Position numbers and translations under genes: made by a program. The notes beneath the pieces are model-generated. The model ran no database searches. It was given only the letters and a program-made list of their open reading frames with translations, and was not told the DNA's origin. From Planctomycetaceae bacterium (GTDB lineage Bacteria; Planctomycetota; Planctomycetia; Pirellulales; Pirellulaceae), in contig JACKHM010000004.1 of the NCBI GenBank assembly GCA_020638995.1, forward strand, positions 1 to 64,000: 64,000 bases of DNA, read 5' to 3'. Every line of letters begins with the position of its first letter. The first letter of the stretch is position 1. This document shows, piece after piece, positions 1 to 9,669 of the stretch.

Positions 1-338
1 TGAATATCAAGCCAGGTCGAGTCGGTGGATTAACCAACGCCGTCGCGATACATGATGTCTGCCGTGGCGCAGGAATTCCTTGCTGGGTGGGAGGAATGTT
101 AGAAAGTGCGACCGGCAGTGCCCACTGCATCGCGCTGGCGATGCTTGATAACTTCACTTACCCCGCCGACATTTTCCCGACGAGCCGTTTCTACGCGGAA
201 GACCTCTCCGAGCCCCCCCTCGAACTCCATCGTTCCCCGAATGACAGACCATCGGTGCAAGCATTTGCGAAACTACCAGAGCCACATCCCCAGCGGCTGG
301 AACGGTTAACGCTGCAACACGCAGCAATTGATGGCTAA
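1..338 (+). CDS. menC: o-succinylbenzoate synthase-like protein, 3' end (partial)
   Basis: This is the last 111 or so codons of a gene that enters from the left edge; codons are in frame from base 3 and the TAA is at 336-338. The fragment reads NIKPGRVGGLTNAVAIHDV, then a GIPCWVGGMLESA segment. That is the C-terminal part of the enolase-superfamily barrel, where the KPGRVGG strand and the GGMLE(S/T) loop form the end of the active site in o-succinylbenzoate synthases. Members dehydrate SHCHC to o-succinylbenzoate in menaquinone synthesis; related N-acylamino acid racemases share the fold and cannot be excluded from a fragment. The lysine acid/base residues lie outside the window. The gene faces the minus-strand pseudopilin cluster, with only 14 bp between the two stop codons and no clear terminator. 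Confidence 0.75.
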   Translation, partial: NIKPGRVGGLTNAVAIHDVCRGAGIPCWVGGMLESATGSAHCIALAMLDNFTYPADIFPTSRFYAEDLSEPPLELHRSPNDRPSVQAFAKLPEPHPQRLERLTLQHAAIDG

Positions 339-352
339 GTCGTATTCGCCAT

Positions 353-2092
353 TCATTCCGGAGTAAAGTCAGATGCTACAGTCATCTGACGGACTTGTCG
401 GGAATCGTGGTCAATAACTCGGATTCGAATCTGAATACCCCGAATCGGATATGGATAGGGGGGAGATGTCTCCCTTTCTCCCACGTCATCAACACCGTTC
501 GCATTGTCGTTGTCGACACCGTCCGTCCCCTCATCCGTAATGGAATCGGAATCTTGATTTACTCCGTCACTTTCGTAGTCGAACGACCAAGTGTCATAAA
601 CGGCATCAGCATCGGTAATCAGACTTGAAGTTGGTAGTAATTGCGAGTTCGCTTCAGGGGTTCCGGAGAAGTGAGATTTGTAAGAACCGCTTTGCATTCG
701 GTTGTATGTAAAAAACGCGGCCGTTGAACTGTCGACGTAATCCCTTAGATAGTTCGAATCGGTGCTTGTGTAATTCAGGTCGACGTACGCACCACGACCG
801 ATCGGCAAAAACCATTTGCTGACGGCCGTTCCATTGAAATACAGATCGACTCCGTTCGTTGGTAATGATGAGTGTGCAAAACCAGGATCACCAGGGACCA
901 CTGCTTCGTTCCCTGCCGGGTCAATACCAACCGGTGCTGTCGGATCATAAACCTTGACGTCAAATGCCAAGGCGTTGACCAATGCAATGTCTTCTCCTCG
1001 GTTGTCACCGCCCTTGATAAGGCCCGGTTCGAAAAATGATTTGGCAACCGGTGTCCGAGTAAGCGGCAAGCCCATTGCGTTGTCACGGTCCAAACGATAC
1101 GGAAAACTTGGTGTCTGCCCCAAAAGATTTGCTGAATTGGACGGGTCGAACATTACGATTCGGAAATGAGCGAAACGATTGCGCCGGTTGGACAGGTCCG
1201 CGAGCGAATTGCAAGTAACATAGACACGCGCCTGATTAGAACCGGTGGAAACTACGTCAAAATGCACTGACAGATCATGTTGCGCGTGAAAGTCTTGCAT
1301 TGCTGAGCGGGCAGCGAGCAATCCAGCTTGCGTATTCAAGGCCGTAAATGAAGTAGTCTTTGATGGAAGCGCCTTATAATACGGCAGCGGATGCGTTGAA
1401 TCGGCTGAAGTGTTCAAATCAGGGCGAATTAGCAGCGCTCGGCGATACACCGTGTAGTCGTCGCGTCGATCAACGTCGAGCGTGCCGTTTCCTGTATCGA
1501 TAATGCCATCGCCGTCAGCGTCAGTTTCAGCGTTATCGTTCATCGTTGCCCACCAAGCAACTTCGGCAAGTTGTGATTCGATTTCGGTGACTACATTGGC
1601 TGTCCCAGAGCCTGTTGTAACCGGCACCATATGGACGCCACGAAATGGAACATCCGCGCTCCGTGAGGTAAACATCAACACATCGTCGGCGTCACCGACA
1701 CAGTTATGCCCTGCAAGGCCAGGCATGCCAGTTTTGGAATTTGCGAGTAGCGAGGAACCATCGTGGTAAACGCCTTCAACATATTCGAAGTAACCCAACG
1801 CCGCTTCCGGTCGTGGCCAAGGACGGACGGGCACCGTGATCCCTTCTAAATCGCGTTGCAATTGGTGGGCAACGCCACGAAGTTGACCAAGCATTTCTAC
1901 TGCGGCTCTGCTCGAAGTTACGGTGCCGCTTACGACCGCGAACGTCTGCGCCAGCCCGTATACCAAGAGCAAGGTGATTGTGGCCGCGACCAGCAATTCT
2001 ACCAACGTCAATCCAGACCGACGGAAAGGTCTGTCCTTGAGTGAATTCTGCGGAGTTTTAGCTGACGAACACATCTGTACAATGCAACTCAT
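353..2092 (-). CDS. GspJ-like prepilin-type protein with acidic Ca-type repeats
   Basis: This 579-aa protein is the last gene of the secretion/pilus cluster. A class III prepilin signal is visible: a basic leader ends at Gly27, followed by LTLVE with Glu at +5 of the mature protein and a hydrophobic stretch to about residue 50. The start at 2092 is supported by GAGG seven bases upstream. E. coli-type GspJ has about 200 aa, so most of this protein is an unassigned globular part. Two acidic segments resemble thrombospondin-3/dockerin calcium loops: DADGDGIIDTGNG near residue 200, and a long Asp/Asn-rich run (DGVNQDSDSITDEG onward) near residue 520. It lies 30 bp after the GspK-like gene. A minor pseudopilin at the fibre tip is inferred from position and the N-terminus; the GspJ assignment (over a generic PulJ-like one) is tentative. 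Confidence 0.7.
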   Translation of the reverse strand: MSCIVQMCSSAKTPQNSLKDRPFRRSGLTLVELLVAATITLLLVYGLAQTFAVVSGTVTSSRAAVEMLGQLRGVAHQLQRDLEGITVPVRPWPRPEAALGYFEYVEGVYHDGSSLLANSKTGMPGLAGHNCVGDADDVLMFTSRSADVPFRGVHMVPVTTGSGTANVVTEIESQLAEVAWWATMNDNAETDADGDGIIDTGNGTLDVDRRDDYTVYRRALLIRPDLNTSADSTHPLPYYKALPSKTTSFTALNTQAGLLAARSAMQDFHAQHDLSVHFDVVSTGSNQARVYVTCNSLADLSNRRNRFAHFRIVMFDPSNSANLLGQTPSFPYRLDRDNAMGLPLTRTPVAKSFFEPGLIKGGDNRGEDIALVNALAFDVKVYDPTAPVGIDPAGNEAVVPGDPGFAHSSLPTNGVDLYFNGTAVSKWFLPIGRGAYVDLNYTSTDSNYLRDYVDSSTAAFFTYNRMQSGSYKSHFSGTPEANSQLLPTSSLITDADAVYDTWSFDYESDGVNQDSDSITDEGTDGVDNDNANGVDDVGERETSPPYPYPIRGIQIRIRVIDHDSRQVRQMTVASDFTPE

Positions 2093-2121
2093 AAAACTGC
2101 CTCACCGGCATTCCTGTCTAA

Positions 2122-5100
2122 CTATTCAATGAAACGTCGAACAAGAATAGCTCGATCGACATTGTGGTTTTCGCCCGGTTCGTAGGCGACGGGAATCGAT
2201 CGGTCAATCATGTAAAAGGCCCGATGACGCTGTACCTCGCCAGTCTCGCTGCCGATCTCTTGCCCCAATCCTCCCGTGACCGGATCGACTTCAAACACGC
2301 CAATGGTGATCCATACGGCGTAGACGTTGGAACGGCAAGTCACTAGGTTCGACAAACGCTGAAGACTTTGATAGCGGAAATAGGGGTTCCTGTCCGGTTC
2401 GATGTGCGTCCCACCCGAAGTCGTTGCAAAGTTGGGCTGGCCGGACGCCGCGGTGCCGCTGGGCGTAATCACATTGCTTCTTAGCAACGTGCAGTCAACA
2501 TCCGCTCGCACCATATTTGGGGTGGAACCCGATGGACCGATGGGAACCAAGCGACCCGAGCCGGAACTTCGCAAAGGATTCGCAAAGATCGTCGGATAAG
2601 AATCATCGATGCTAATGATGCCCGAACCTGCTGTGCCATATCCTCGCCGGCTGTCGCTCCACGGATTTTCATTGGGTGTCGCAAAGTCCGTGGTGCTGGT
2701 CAGCCTCGTCAAAGCTCGCCATGTACGATCGTCGTAGATCGTATTGACGTTCAATTGGCCAGGCTCTCGAAACGCCGGGATACGGTTAAACGGTGGATGG
2801 AAGTTGTCCGTGCCAACACCGCTGGCGAACGTCGTCTTGTTCAGCCAAGTTTCGGATCCGATAAACCGTGACGGGACTCCAAGGTACTCCAGGACACGAT
2901 AGAAATGGGCACCCTCAGAAGTTGTTCTACTATCAAAGAAGTTCAACAGGTGTGGGTAGTGATTACCTGTAGTTCCCGACGTGGATGTGACGGCATAGGG
3001 ATCGTCACTTGGCGTGAGTGCAAATTTCTGAAGCACTTGCCAAGCTGGGAATTTCGGGACGAGCATTAGCTCCAGTTCGCTTACGTAAGGACGATTGTTC
3101 CATGTGAGCCACGGGAAAGGCGCACCACCCAAGCCATTAGTGGCATTGAACACATTTGAATTGGGCGCACCAATGAACTCGTCGCTTGGAGTCGTCGTCT
3201 GAGTCGGCATCGCGCTCAGATCTTTCTGGAAACGAGACTTGAATGTTTGATTCAAACCACCGAGGGAATGCTTCAGTTGTTCACTGAAATGGTGGTTGGC
3301 TATAGCACCGCTGGTCGTACTCTGCGGACCCGTCGAAGCGTCGGTCCAGAGTCTGCGATCAGGCGCGGTAGTTGCAACCGGCGAAGTAAGGGAACCGCGC
3401 TCTCGCGAAGTGAAATCTGGATCGTCGGATGTGCCAGGTCCACTTCCGCTAGCCATTCCATTGAATACTGTCAAGTCAACGACAAGCGAATCGATTGTAA
3501 TATAGGGGTTCGTTGTGGCGCTGTAAGCTTCCAGTGGATTTGCTAATCGCTGTAGATGAATACGTCGGAACGAATTGTAAGTCTTATCAGTAGCAAGTGT
3601 GTCGACAACGGCTGTGCTAGGGTCTCGGTCGATACTTCGCGTTGGATCTAAATCAAAGGGACGATCGTACGCCAGCGTGTAGATCGGTTCACCGGTGTCC
3701 GTATGTGTCGTGGTACCGTACGCATCGCCGTTGGGATCGTTCGCTGGATATGTCCCCTCCGAGACATTCAGGCCGTTAACAGGAATGGTCACAGCTGGCA
3801 ACATATCCGCGATGTAATTCGAATTGGTTGGAGTAACTCCAGTTTCCGGCAACCACGACGGAGCCGCGTTACCGTTAAACGTCGAATTGGCATTACTGTT
3901 TGCAACATAGAACCAATTCTTATCGGGCACCGCATCAGCGTGCATGATTATCCGCCGCGTGATCGACTTGTCGGTGATAGTGGCGATATCATTTCGGCGT
4001 CCGATGAGCGCGACATATTCAGAGCTACCCGCGGTGCCATCCACTGGATCATTCTCATTGATCGTTTCGTGATAAGTGCCAACCACTGCATAGCGTCCTG
4101 GCATCACTCGTGCTGGAGCAACAGCAGCGTTAAATCGAAGTGTTCCTGCTGGCGTTTCCGTCGCACCCGGTGACGCAGATGTGGCAGTCGTAAAGTACAC
4201 CACACGTTCAAGGTTCGCTGCCGTCGTTGCCGGTGGGATTACGGAGAGACTAGCTTGCCCGGCTCCATCGCTCGCGCGAGTAACCGCGAGTCGCCAAATT
4301 GGAGATGTACCAGCGGTTCCTGAGAGAACGACTCCGCCCGATTGCGTGTTACTATCGTAGAACTCCAGCGGCTTGCGCTCATCGATTGAAACTTGTGGGT
4401 TATTGATCTCTACATACAAGTAACCCCGGGGCCGTAGCGCTTGGTCGAAATCGTTTGATCCAGTCCCCGCCTCGAAATCCGTCTCACCGATCACGTTACC
4501 CATGCCGTCCGTTCGAGTTGTCAGTTCTTCTGGAGTCGCCAAATCTTCTACTCTGCGATCGTGGAACGCTAACGTCTCCGTGATAAGTAATTCGGGTCTT
4601 TCACATCCCCAGACCAAGGCTCGCTCGGGACCGGCGTCGTCGCTCGCCCCCCAGAAACCGGCTCCCAAATACCCATCCACACTCCACGGCCCGATGTCAT
4701 CCGATCCAGCCCACAGCGCTTCGGATTCATTATCAGTGGTGCCGTCGCCATCATCGTCCATCCCGGCGACTCCCCAGCCACCATCGGGTCCCTTTTGAGG
4801 TGGTGAAAACGGATGACTGTCGTACTCGAAAGGCGTCATAATTGCATCGGGGTCACGAAAATCAACGACGTTAGCTACCCACTGTGCCAGAACCGGCGCG
4901 GTTTCTGCTCGTGTCGCAGTACCGTCGCCATCAATGTCGATTCCATTGACCGGCGCCAGTAGCATCATCAGTTGGTACAAGTGTCGGGCAAAGTAATGCC
5001 TAGCCAAGGAGCCATCTTCGTTCGTGAGCCCATCGTTGTCGTGGTCGACGTAGGCACCGTCAATTTGCTCGTTATTTCCTGTGGCTTCGTTGTTCGACCC

Positions 5101-7389
5101 TGCTGGCCAGTGTTCGTCGACGACTCCGTTACCATTGTTGTCGCGTGAATCGCCAAATGGACGATTGATATCCATCTTGGCTCCCAATAGCAGGTCGGGT
5201 GAAAAGAATGACGAAGCCGCCATGACTCGGTTTACGAGCGCGGTTCGTTGTGCTGCGGACAGTGATCCAAGCGTGGCATCATTGTCGATATAGTATCGCA
5301 CTCTGCGACTGGCTAAATCAGTTAAGCTGGCGGGACGGGACGTCGTCGCCGGGGCAAGCCAAGGACTTGGATAATAGAGATGCGGTATCGGAACATCGTA
5401 ACTGTCGGTGGTCACGAGGCGGCGGTTGCGAGCGGCGTCTGAGTCTGTTGTGAACACAGAGAACAATTGAGCAAGTCGATCGGGAAGTAATCCGGCATCG
5501 ACATCATTAATGCGGAGGATTCTTTCTAATTCCGCAGGGGAAAACGGCGTGTCCGCACTACCCGCGGCGTTAACACCGACGGGTCCATTGGTAGCTAGAT
5601 TGAGATCATAGGGGCCATCGGCACGGACATCGCTGCCACTCGACTTCGGTTGGTCCCAGCGAGGCTGTCCTGCATGATTCAGGCCCACAGCAAGTTCACC
5701 CCGCAGGTCCGGAACCGTTTGAAACCCGCGTATGTTTGTAGTTGTATTGTCAGTGAAATCTGCGGCGATGTCGTAGAACTTCCGAGAGGCTAACGTGTCC
5801 AAGCCAGCGGCACCGGGCACTTGATTCGCTGCGTATCGACCTGGGCGTGACGAGATGCCTAACAAGAGCTTCTCTAACTCGGAAGGTTCAAACAGCCGAT
5901 CCGATGCCGAGGCCGTTGTGCCGACGGTAGGATCGATCTCCCCAGGACCGTAGCCTTGTCCTTGAGGACGATTATCGCTGGCAGGAGTGCGGGCGAGGTC
6001 GCTTTTAGGTACAAGTGTCCGCTGAGGATGCGGGCCGCTCGAAGTAACGCCAGATACTCCGACAATGTGCGCCCAATTGCCGTTCGCGTTCAAATTAATC
6101 TTGCCGTCCATATCAACGGCTAATACGGACACCAAGGGACGCGCCAGTCGCCCATCCTCCGTAGTCTGCAAAGGAAAGCCTGGGTTGATCCAGATGCCAT
6201 CGGCGTAGCCGTCTCCGTCGTTGTCCACGTCCCAGCCGCCGATGACATATGGATTGGTTCCTGACGTGATCGAATTCGCGAGACTACTAGGAGTGAAAGC
6301 AGAATTCCCTCCGTCAAAATTGGGATTTAATTCCGGCAACGGTCGAAAAATCATCGCTCGCTTTAGGGCGACAATGTTATTCTTAATGGTCGTGTTAGCG
6401 ATGTGATCATCGCTCGAGCCGCCAGCGCTATCAAGAACATTGTCGGGGCCATACGGTTGCAGAAACACCGCTAACTGAGTGGTTGAATTAGTGACACCTT
6501 GGTTCGTGAGGTAAGTAGTGACCTGATTTTTGAAGACATAGTTGATCATTGCCGCACGATGGAACGATGGCAGGATGTTGGGAATATTTGGATCGGCCGT
6601 CGTAGGGATAACTGCTGCAAGCGGAATGTTTTGATAGTCTGCCGCGTCATAACACTCATCCAAATCTCCGCCACCAAGATTACCGTCTGTGTATTCTGAG
6701 TCGTACGTGTGTCCAGGCAAGTTGGGGAGAAAGACAACGGGAATGTCAATCGTAGGGGTACTACCAATAGAAACGGTGGTGTCAAGTAACGCCGCTCCTG
6801 ACGTTGTCTCGTTTGCCGAGTTGTACCCCGCTCCTGTCCCGCTAAACGCTTTTCCATTCACGACCACACCATCGTTAACAGCGAGCGTCGCCTTTGTCGC
6901 TCCATCGATGTAAGGAGCTACAATTCGGAAAGTTTTCGTCGGTCCGTCATACGCGACGATTCGCGTACTCACGCCGCCAGCTTCGCCGCTAACAAACGTG
7001 ATGACTTGGCCGTTATAGAACCCTGAGTCGCCGCTAAGCGTTAGCGACACATTTTTTAACGTAACATCAATGAGTTGGTTTCCCGACCGAAATGTTGCCG
7101 TATTGACTTTCGCTGTGAAGCTTTCGCTTCCATAAAAGTCGCGAAGAAGCTCATGGCCTCTAAAAGAACTATTCTCGTCTCGCGTGCCTCTAACTAGCGC
7201 GTACATTGATGCGTCGAGTAATCGACGAGGATCGTCTCCAACTCGGCGATATCGCGAACTCGCCACCGCGCCATCGCGGTAGCTCGCGGATACAACGACG
7301 AACGTCACTGCCATGATGGTGAACAACACCAGTAGGCTAAGGACGATCAGCAGAACAACACCACGATTTCGCTTTGTTGAATGACGCAT
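2122..7389 (-). CDS. giant GspK-like pseudopilin
   Basis: The chosen start (ATG at 7387-7389) gives about 1755 residues, is preceded by GGGAG nine bases upstream, and places a short basic leader (MRHSTKRNRG) directly before a VVLLIVLSLLVLF transmembrane helix. The mature N-terminus lacks Glu at +5, as GspK proteins do. Known GspK proteins have about 300-350 aa, so this is roughly five times longer. Calcium-type acidic loops occur along the chain, including DVDNDGDGYADG near residue 385, DHDNDGLTNEDGS near 790 and DDDGDGTTDNESEA near 875. The last is also found in the GspG-like protein encoded at 9670-10773. The rest is rich in Thr, Ser, Asn and Gly. It most likely caps the pseudopilus, anchored in the inner membrane with a large exported domain. 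The family call rests on the N-terminus and gene order. Confidence 0.7.
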   Translation of the reverse strand: MRHSTKRNRGVVLLIVLSLLVLFTIMAVTFVVVSASYRDGAVASSRYRRVGDDPRRLLDASMYALVRGTRDENSSFRGHELLRDFYGSESFTAKVNTATFRSGNQLIDVTLKNVSLTLSGDSGFYNGQVITFVSGEAGGVSTRIVAYDGPTKTFRIVAPYIDGATKATLAVNDGVVVNGKAFSGTGAGYNSANETTSGAALLDTTVSIGSTPTIDIPVVFLPNLPGHTYDSEYTDGNLGGGDLDECYDAADYQNIPLAAVIPTTADPNIPNILPSFHRAAMINYVFKNQVTTYLTNQGVTNSTTQLAVFLQPYGPDNVLDSAGGSSDDHIANTTIKNNIVALKRAMIFRPLPELNPNFDGGNSAFTPSSLANSITSGTNPYVIGGWDVDNDGDGYADGIWINPGFPLQTTEDGRLARPLVSVLAVDMDGKINLNANGNWAHIVGVSGVTSSGPHPQRTLVPKSDLARTPASDNRPQGQGYGPGEIDPTVGTTASASDRLFEPSELEKLLLGISSRPGRYAANQVPGAAGLDTLASRKFYDIAADFTDNTTTNIRGFQTVPDLRGELAVGLNHAGQPRWDQPKSSGSDVRADGPYDLNLATNGPVGVNAAGSADTPFSPAELERILRINDVDAGLLPDRLAQLFSVFTTDSDAARNRRLVTTDSYDVPIPHLYYPSPWLAPATTSRPASLTDLASRRVRYYIDNDATLGSLSAAQRTALVNRVMAASSFFSPDLLLGAKMDINRPFGDSRDNNGNGVVDEHWPAGSNNEATGNNEQIDGAYVDHDNDGLTNEDGSLARHYFARHLYQLMMLLAPVNGIDIDGDGTATRAETAPVLAQWVANVVDFRDPDAIMTPFEYDSHPFSPPQKGPDGGWGVAGMDDDGDGTTDNESEALWAGSDDIGPWSVDGYLGAGFWGASDDAGPERALVWGCERPELLITETLAFHDRRVEDLATPEELTTRTDGMGNVIGETDFEAGTGSNDFDQALRPRGYLYVEINNPQVSIDERKPLEFYDSNTQSGGVVLSGTAGTSPIWRLAVTRASDGAGQASLSVIPPATTAANLERVVYFTTATSASPGATETPAGTLRFNAAVAPARVMPGRYAVVGTYHETINENDPVDGTAGSSEYVALIGRRNDIATITDKSITRRIIMHADAVPDKNWFYVANSNANSTFNGNAAPSWLPETGVTPTNSNYIADMLPAVTIPVNGLNVSEGTYPANDPNGDAYGTTTHTDTGEPIYTLAYDRPFDLDPTRSIDRDPSTAVVDTLATDKTYNSFRRIHLQRLANPLEAYSATTNPYITIDSLVVDLTVFNGMASGSGPGTSDDPDFTSRERGSLTSPVATTAPDRRLWTDASTGPQSTTSGAIANHHFSEQLKHSLGGLNQTFKSRFQKDLSAMPTQTTTPSDEFIGAPNSNVFNATNGLGGAPFPWLTWNNRPYVSELELMLVPKFPAWQVLQKFALTPSDDPYAVTSTSGTTGNHYPHLLNFFDSRTTSEGAHFYRVLEYLGVPSRFIGSETWLNKTTFASGVGTDNFHPPFNRIPAFREPGQLNVNTIYDDRTWRALTRLTSTTDFATPNENPWSDSRRGYGTAGSGIISIDDSYPTIFANPLRSSGSGRLVPIGPSGSTPNMVRADVDCTLLRSNVITPSGTAASGQPNFATTSGGTHIEPDRNPYFRYQSLQRLSNLVTCRSNVYAVWITIGVFEVDPVTGGLGQEIGSETGEVQRHRAFYMIDRSIPVAYEPGENHNVDRAILVRRFIE

Positions 7390-7536
7390 CTTGTTGCGCT
7401 CCCGAATCTTGTTCTCGTTGTGACTTTTCGTACTTTTTTGCAAGTGCCTGGGGAGGCATATCGGGAAGAGAAACTGCGAATCCACAACGAAACGGTACAT
7501 CCCGCTCGCTCTCTGACTCGCACTTATTGCAGTCTT

Positions 7537-8568
7537 TTAGAACTCCCACAGATTTCCGGTTTCAAGCCGTATGGTCTTTTCGTAGACCGCGACAACATTG
7601 CCGACGATCGCCGCACGAGTTGGAACGTATCCCGCCGGTGGAGGCGTCGTGCCCCAAAAGGTCGTGGTACTTTGCACCAAACTCGACGGCCAATCAGCAC
7701 CGTGCAGCGTGACTTCGCGCTGCCAACTCGCGCCTGAGATTCGTGCCGACTCCTCCGTTGCCACTACACGATACCAGCGAAAGAATGGTACTCCGCTCGA
7801 TATAAAGTCCATGAGCATGATCCAGTTCCCCGCTTGGAGTTCCAGGTCATCAGGTGACGCTCCCTGCAAAGTAATGTCGCCGCCCGAGAGACCGTTGGCC
7901 AGGAAGTCTCTCACGTCCACAACACGCTCGGCCGCCGTATCTGTCACGGCGCGGTTATGGAACACAACAACTGAAAGAGTATACAAATCACGATCCGCCG
8001 AACTGTAAACCGGGGCGACCGTCGCCATCCAGGAAATGGTTCCTTCATATTGACGTCTTGCTGTTCCCGCACCAAATACCTGTGTAGGAGGTTGCGTACG
8101 ATCCAACGGCAAATCGAAAACCAGTTCATCCTGGCTAACAAAGATTTCTTCTGCCTGAGCGGATCCCATGATACTCGGTGTCCCACTAGGAGAACTCCGG
8201 AGTGAAACGCGCACCATTCGTGGGACACTGGTTGTCGTACCATAGGGAAACTCTTCCGCATTCGCATCGGAGCTGTTGTTGGCGATAAACCAAGGATCGA
8301 TTGCAAAGGCCGTAGCCCAGCCGTTTCGGGCCGTTGCCGGGTCAGGAAGTAAGTTGGTGCGATAGCGCCACTGCAATGGACGCCCCATACCTCGCAAGTC
8401 AAACTCTTCGACTGCATTGAGCCCCACGCGCGAAGCGTTGTCCAAAACTGTACCTCGCCCGATGTGGTACAGTGCGACTGGCAGAATTGCTATTACACCC
8501 GCAAGCCCGATGGCGATTACTCCCATCGATATCATGACTTCCAACAGACTAACGCCGCGTCGCATCAT
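7537..8568 (-). CDS. GspI/PilV-like prepilin-type protein
   Basis: The 343-aa product begins MMRRG followed by VSLLEVMISMGVIAIG, a textbook prepilin cleavage site (Gly5/Val6) with Glu at +5 and a long hydrophobic helix. The GVIAIGLAGVIAILP extension is typical of PilV/GspI minor pilins. GGGAGG sits nine bases before the ATG, inside the end of the preceding gene; that gene's TAG lies just 2 bp upstream, indicating translational coupling. The rest of the protein has no recognised domain and looks beta-rich. It is expected to be processed by a prepilin peptidase (not encoded here) and assembled in the inner-membrane pseudopilus. Confidence 0.75.
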   Translation of the reverse strand: MMRRGVSLLEVMISMGVIAIGLAGVIAILPVALYHIGRGTVLDNASRVGLNAVEEFDLRGMGRPLQWRYRTNLLPDPATARNGWATAFAIDPWFIANNSSDANAEEFPYGTTTSVPRMVRVSLRSSPSGTPSIMGSAQAEEIFVSQDELVFDLPLDRTQPPTQVFGAGTARRQYEGTISWMATVAPVYSSADRDLYTLSVVVFHNRAVTDTAAERVVDVRDFLANGLSGGDITLQGASPDDLELQAGNWIMLMDFISSGVPFFRWYRVVATEESARISGASWQREVTLHGADWPSSLVQSTTTFWGTTPPPAGYVPTRAAIVGNVVAVYEKTIRLETGNLWEF

Positions 8569-8570
8569 TG

Positions 8571-9662
8571 CTAGTTTCCTCCCACGGACTGACCGGATCG
8601 TGCAAGTTCGCGAGAATCCCCGATACTGGTTGCGACAAGGTTCGGAGCTGAAGTAACTGCTCCCGTTCTATCACCAATCGAGATCCAAACATTTTTCGGA
8701 TCTTGTATATTTTTTGTTTCAGCAGCTGTCCCTGTCTGCTCAAATCGACCGAGAAGTAAGTGAACAGTTCCCGTCGGAGCCGTACCCGCACCAGGCACAG
8801 CGTATGTAACGGGGGAAGTTGAAGTCAGGACAGCGCTGCCGTAGATTCTGGACAAGGTGCCATTTCCGTCAAACATAATCAGAATTGGATCATCGTTTAA
8901 AACGGGAGGCGTAGTCGTCGTAATGTTGGTCAACCCAGCATTAAACTGCTGGCCAGTGGAGCCGATTCCTGAATACTCCAGGTCGATCACTACACCACCT
9001 GCAAGTTGCAATGCAGATCCACTCGCCTTCCGAGGATGACGCATAATCTTATACGGGACCGTCACCTTCGCTTTCGGCCAAGTATTGGCGCTGGCCGACT
9101 TCGGCTGAAACTCTACTAACGGAACGGTCGTGGGACTCCCTGCCACCGTTTCTACCGAAGTTCCAACCGATGTGATCTCGTACCAAGGACCTTGATAGTT
9201 GAACTGAATCAGATCGCCCACCTGCACCAGCAGTGGAAGAGTCGCGCTATTCAAGTCGGTAAATACTGCTGATTCAAAATTTCCATCGGGATTCGGATTT
9301 CCCATGGAGTCTTTGGGCCAGTAATCCCGTAAAGAGGAGATCGCTCCGATAACATCCCCAGCGTACGGTGGCGGCGTCTCGGCAATAAACAATTCGAAGG
9401 CGGCATTTGACCCCGGTTCCGACCGCTGAATCATTACACCGGCACCTCGACCACGCTGCATTGCGCGAGACTTCGCAACGGCAACGTGTGCGTTAATCTG
9501 GCGAGCTGCTTCACGAAGTTGCCCATCTTTCAACGCAGGCTTCATTAGGGGAACAGCCGACGCGACGAGAAGAACCGCGATTGTCACCACTACAAGCAGT
9601 TCAACAAGAGTTACGCCGCTTCGCACAGTTTGTGACCTCTTGGCCGAAGAAATACTCATCAT
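8571..9662 (-). CDS. GspH/FimT-like prepilin-type protein
   Basis: The frame is open further upstream to 9860, but starting at the ATG ATG pair (9657-9662) gives 363 aa with a normal 16-residue leader ending in Gly. VTLVELLVVVTIAVLLVASAVP follows, with Glu at +5. The alternative upstream start would put almost 70 extra residues before the cleavage site and would overlap the preceding gene. After the helix comes LREAARQINAHVAVAKSRAMQRGRG, which matches the GspH/FimT pattern of a helix rich in small residues carrying SRAM and Arg/Gly. The C-terminal part is long for the family (GspH has about 150-200 aa). The upstream pilin gene stops 7 bp before this start. The Shine-Dalgarno is weak, so translation may depend on coupling. 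Confidence 0.75.
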   Translation of the reverse strand: MMSISSAKRSQTVRSGVTLVELLVVVTIAVLLVASAVPLMKPALKDGQLREAARQINAHVAVAKSRAMQRGRGAGVMIQRSEPGSNAAFELFIAETPPPYAGDVIGAISSLRDYWPKDSMGNPNPDGNFESAVFTDLNSATLPLLVQVGDLIQFNYQGPWYEITSVGTSVETVAGSPTTVPLVEFQPKSASANTWPKAKVTVPYKIMRHPRKASGSALQLAGGVVIDLEYSGIGSTGQQFNAGLTNITTTTPPVLNDDPILIMFDGNGTLSRIYGSAVLTSTSPVTYAVPGAGTAPTGTVHLLLGRFEQTGTAAETKNIQDPKNVWISIGDRTGAVTSAPNLVATSIGDSRELARSGQSVGGN

Positions 9663-9669
9663 GGAAACT

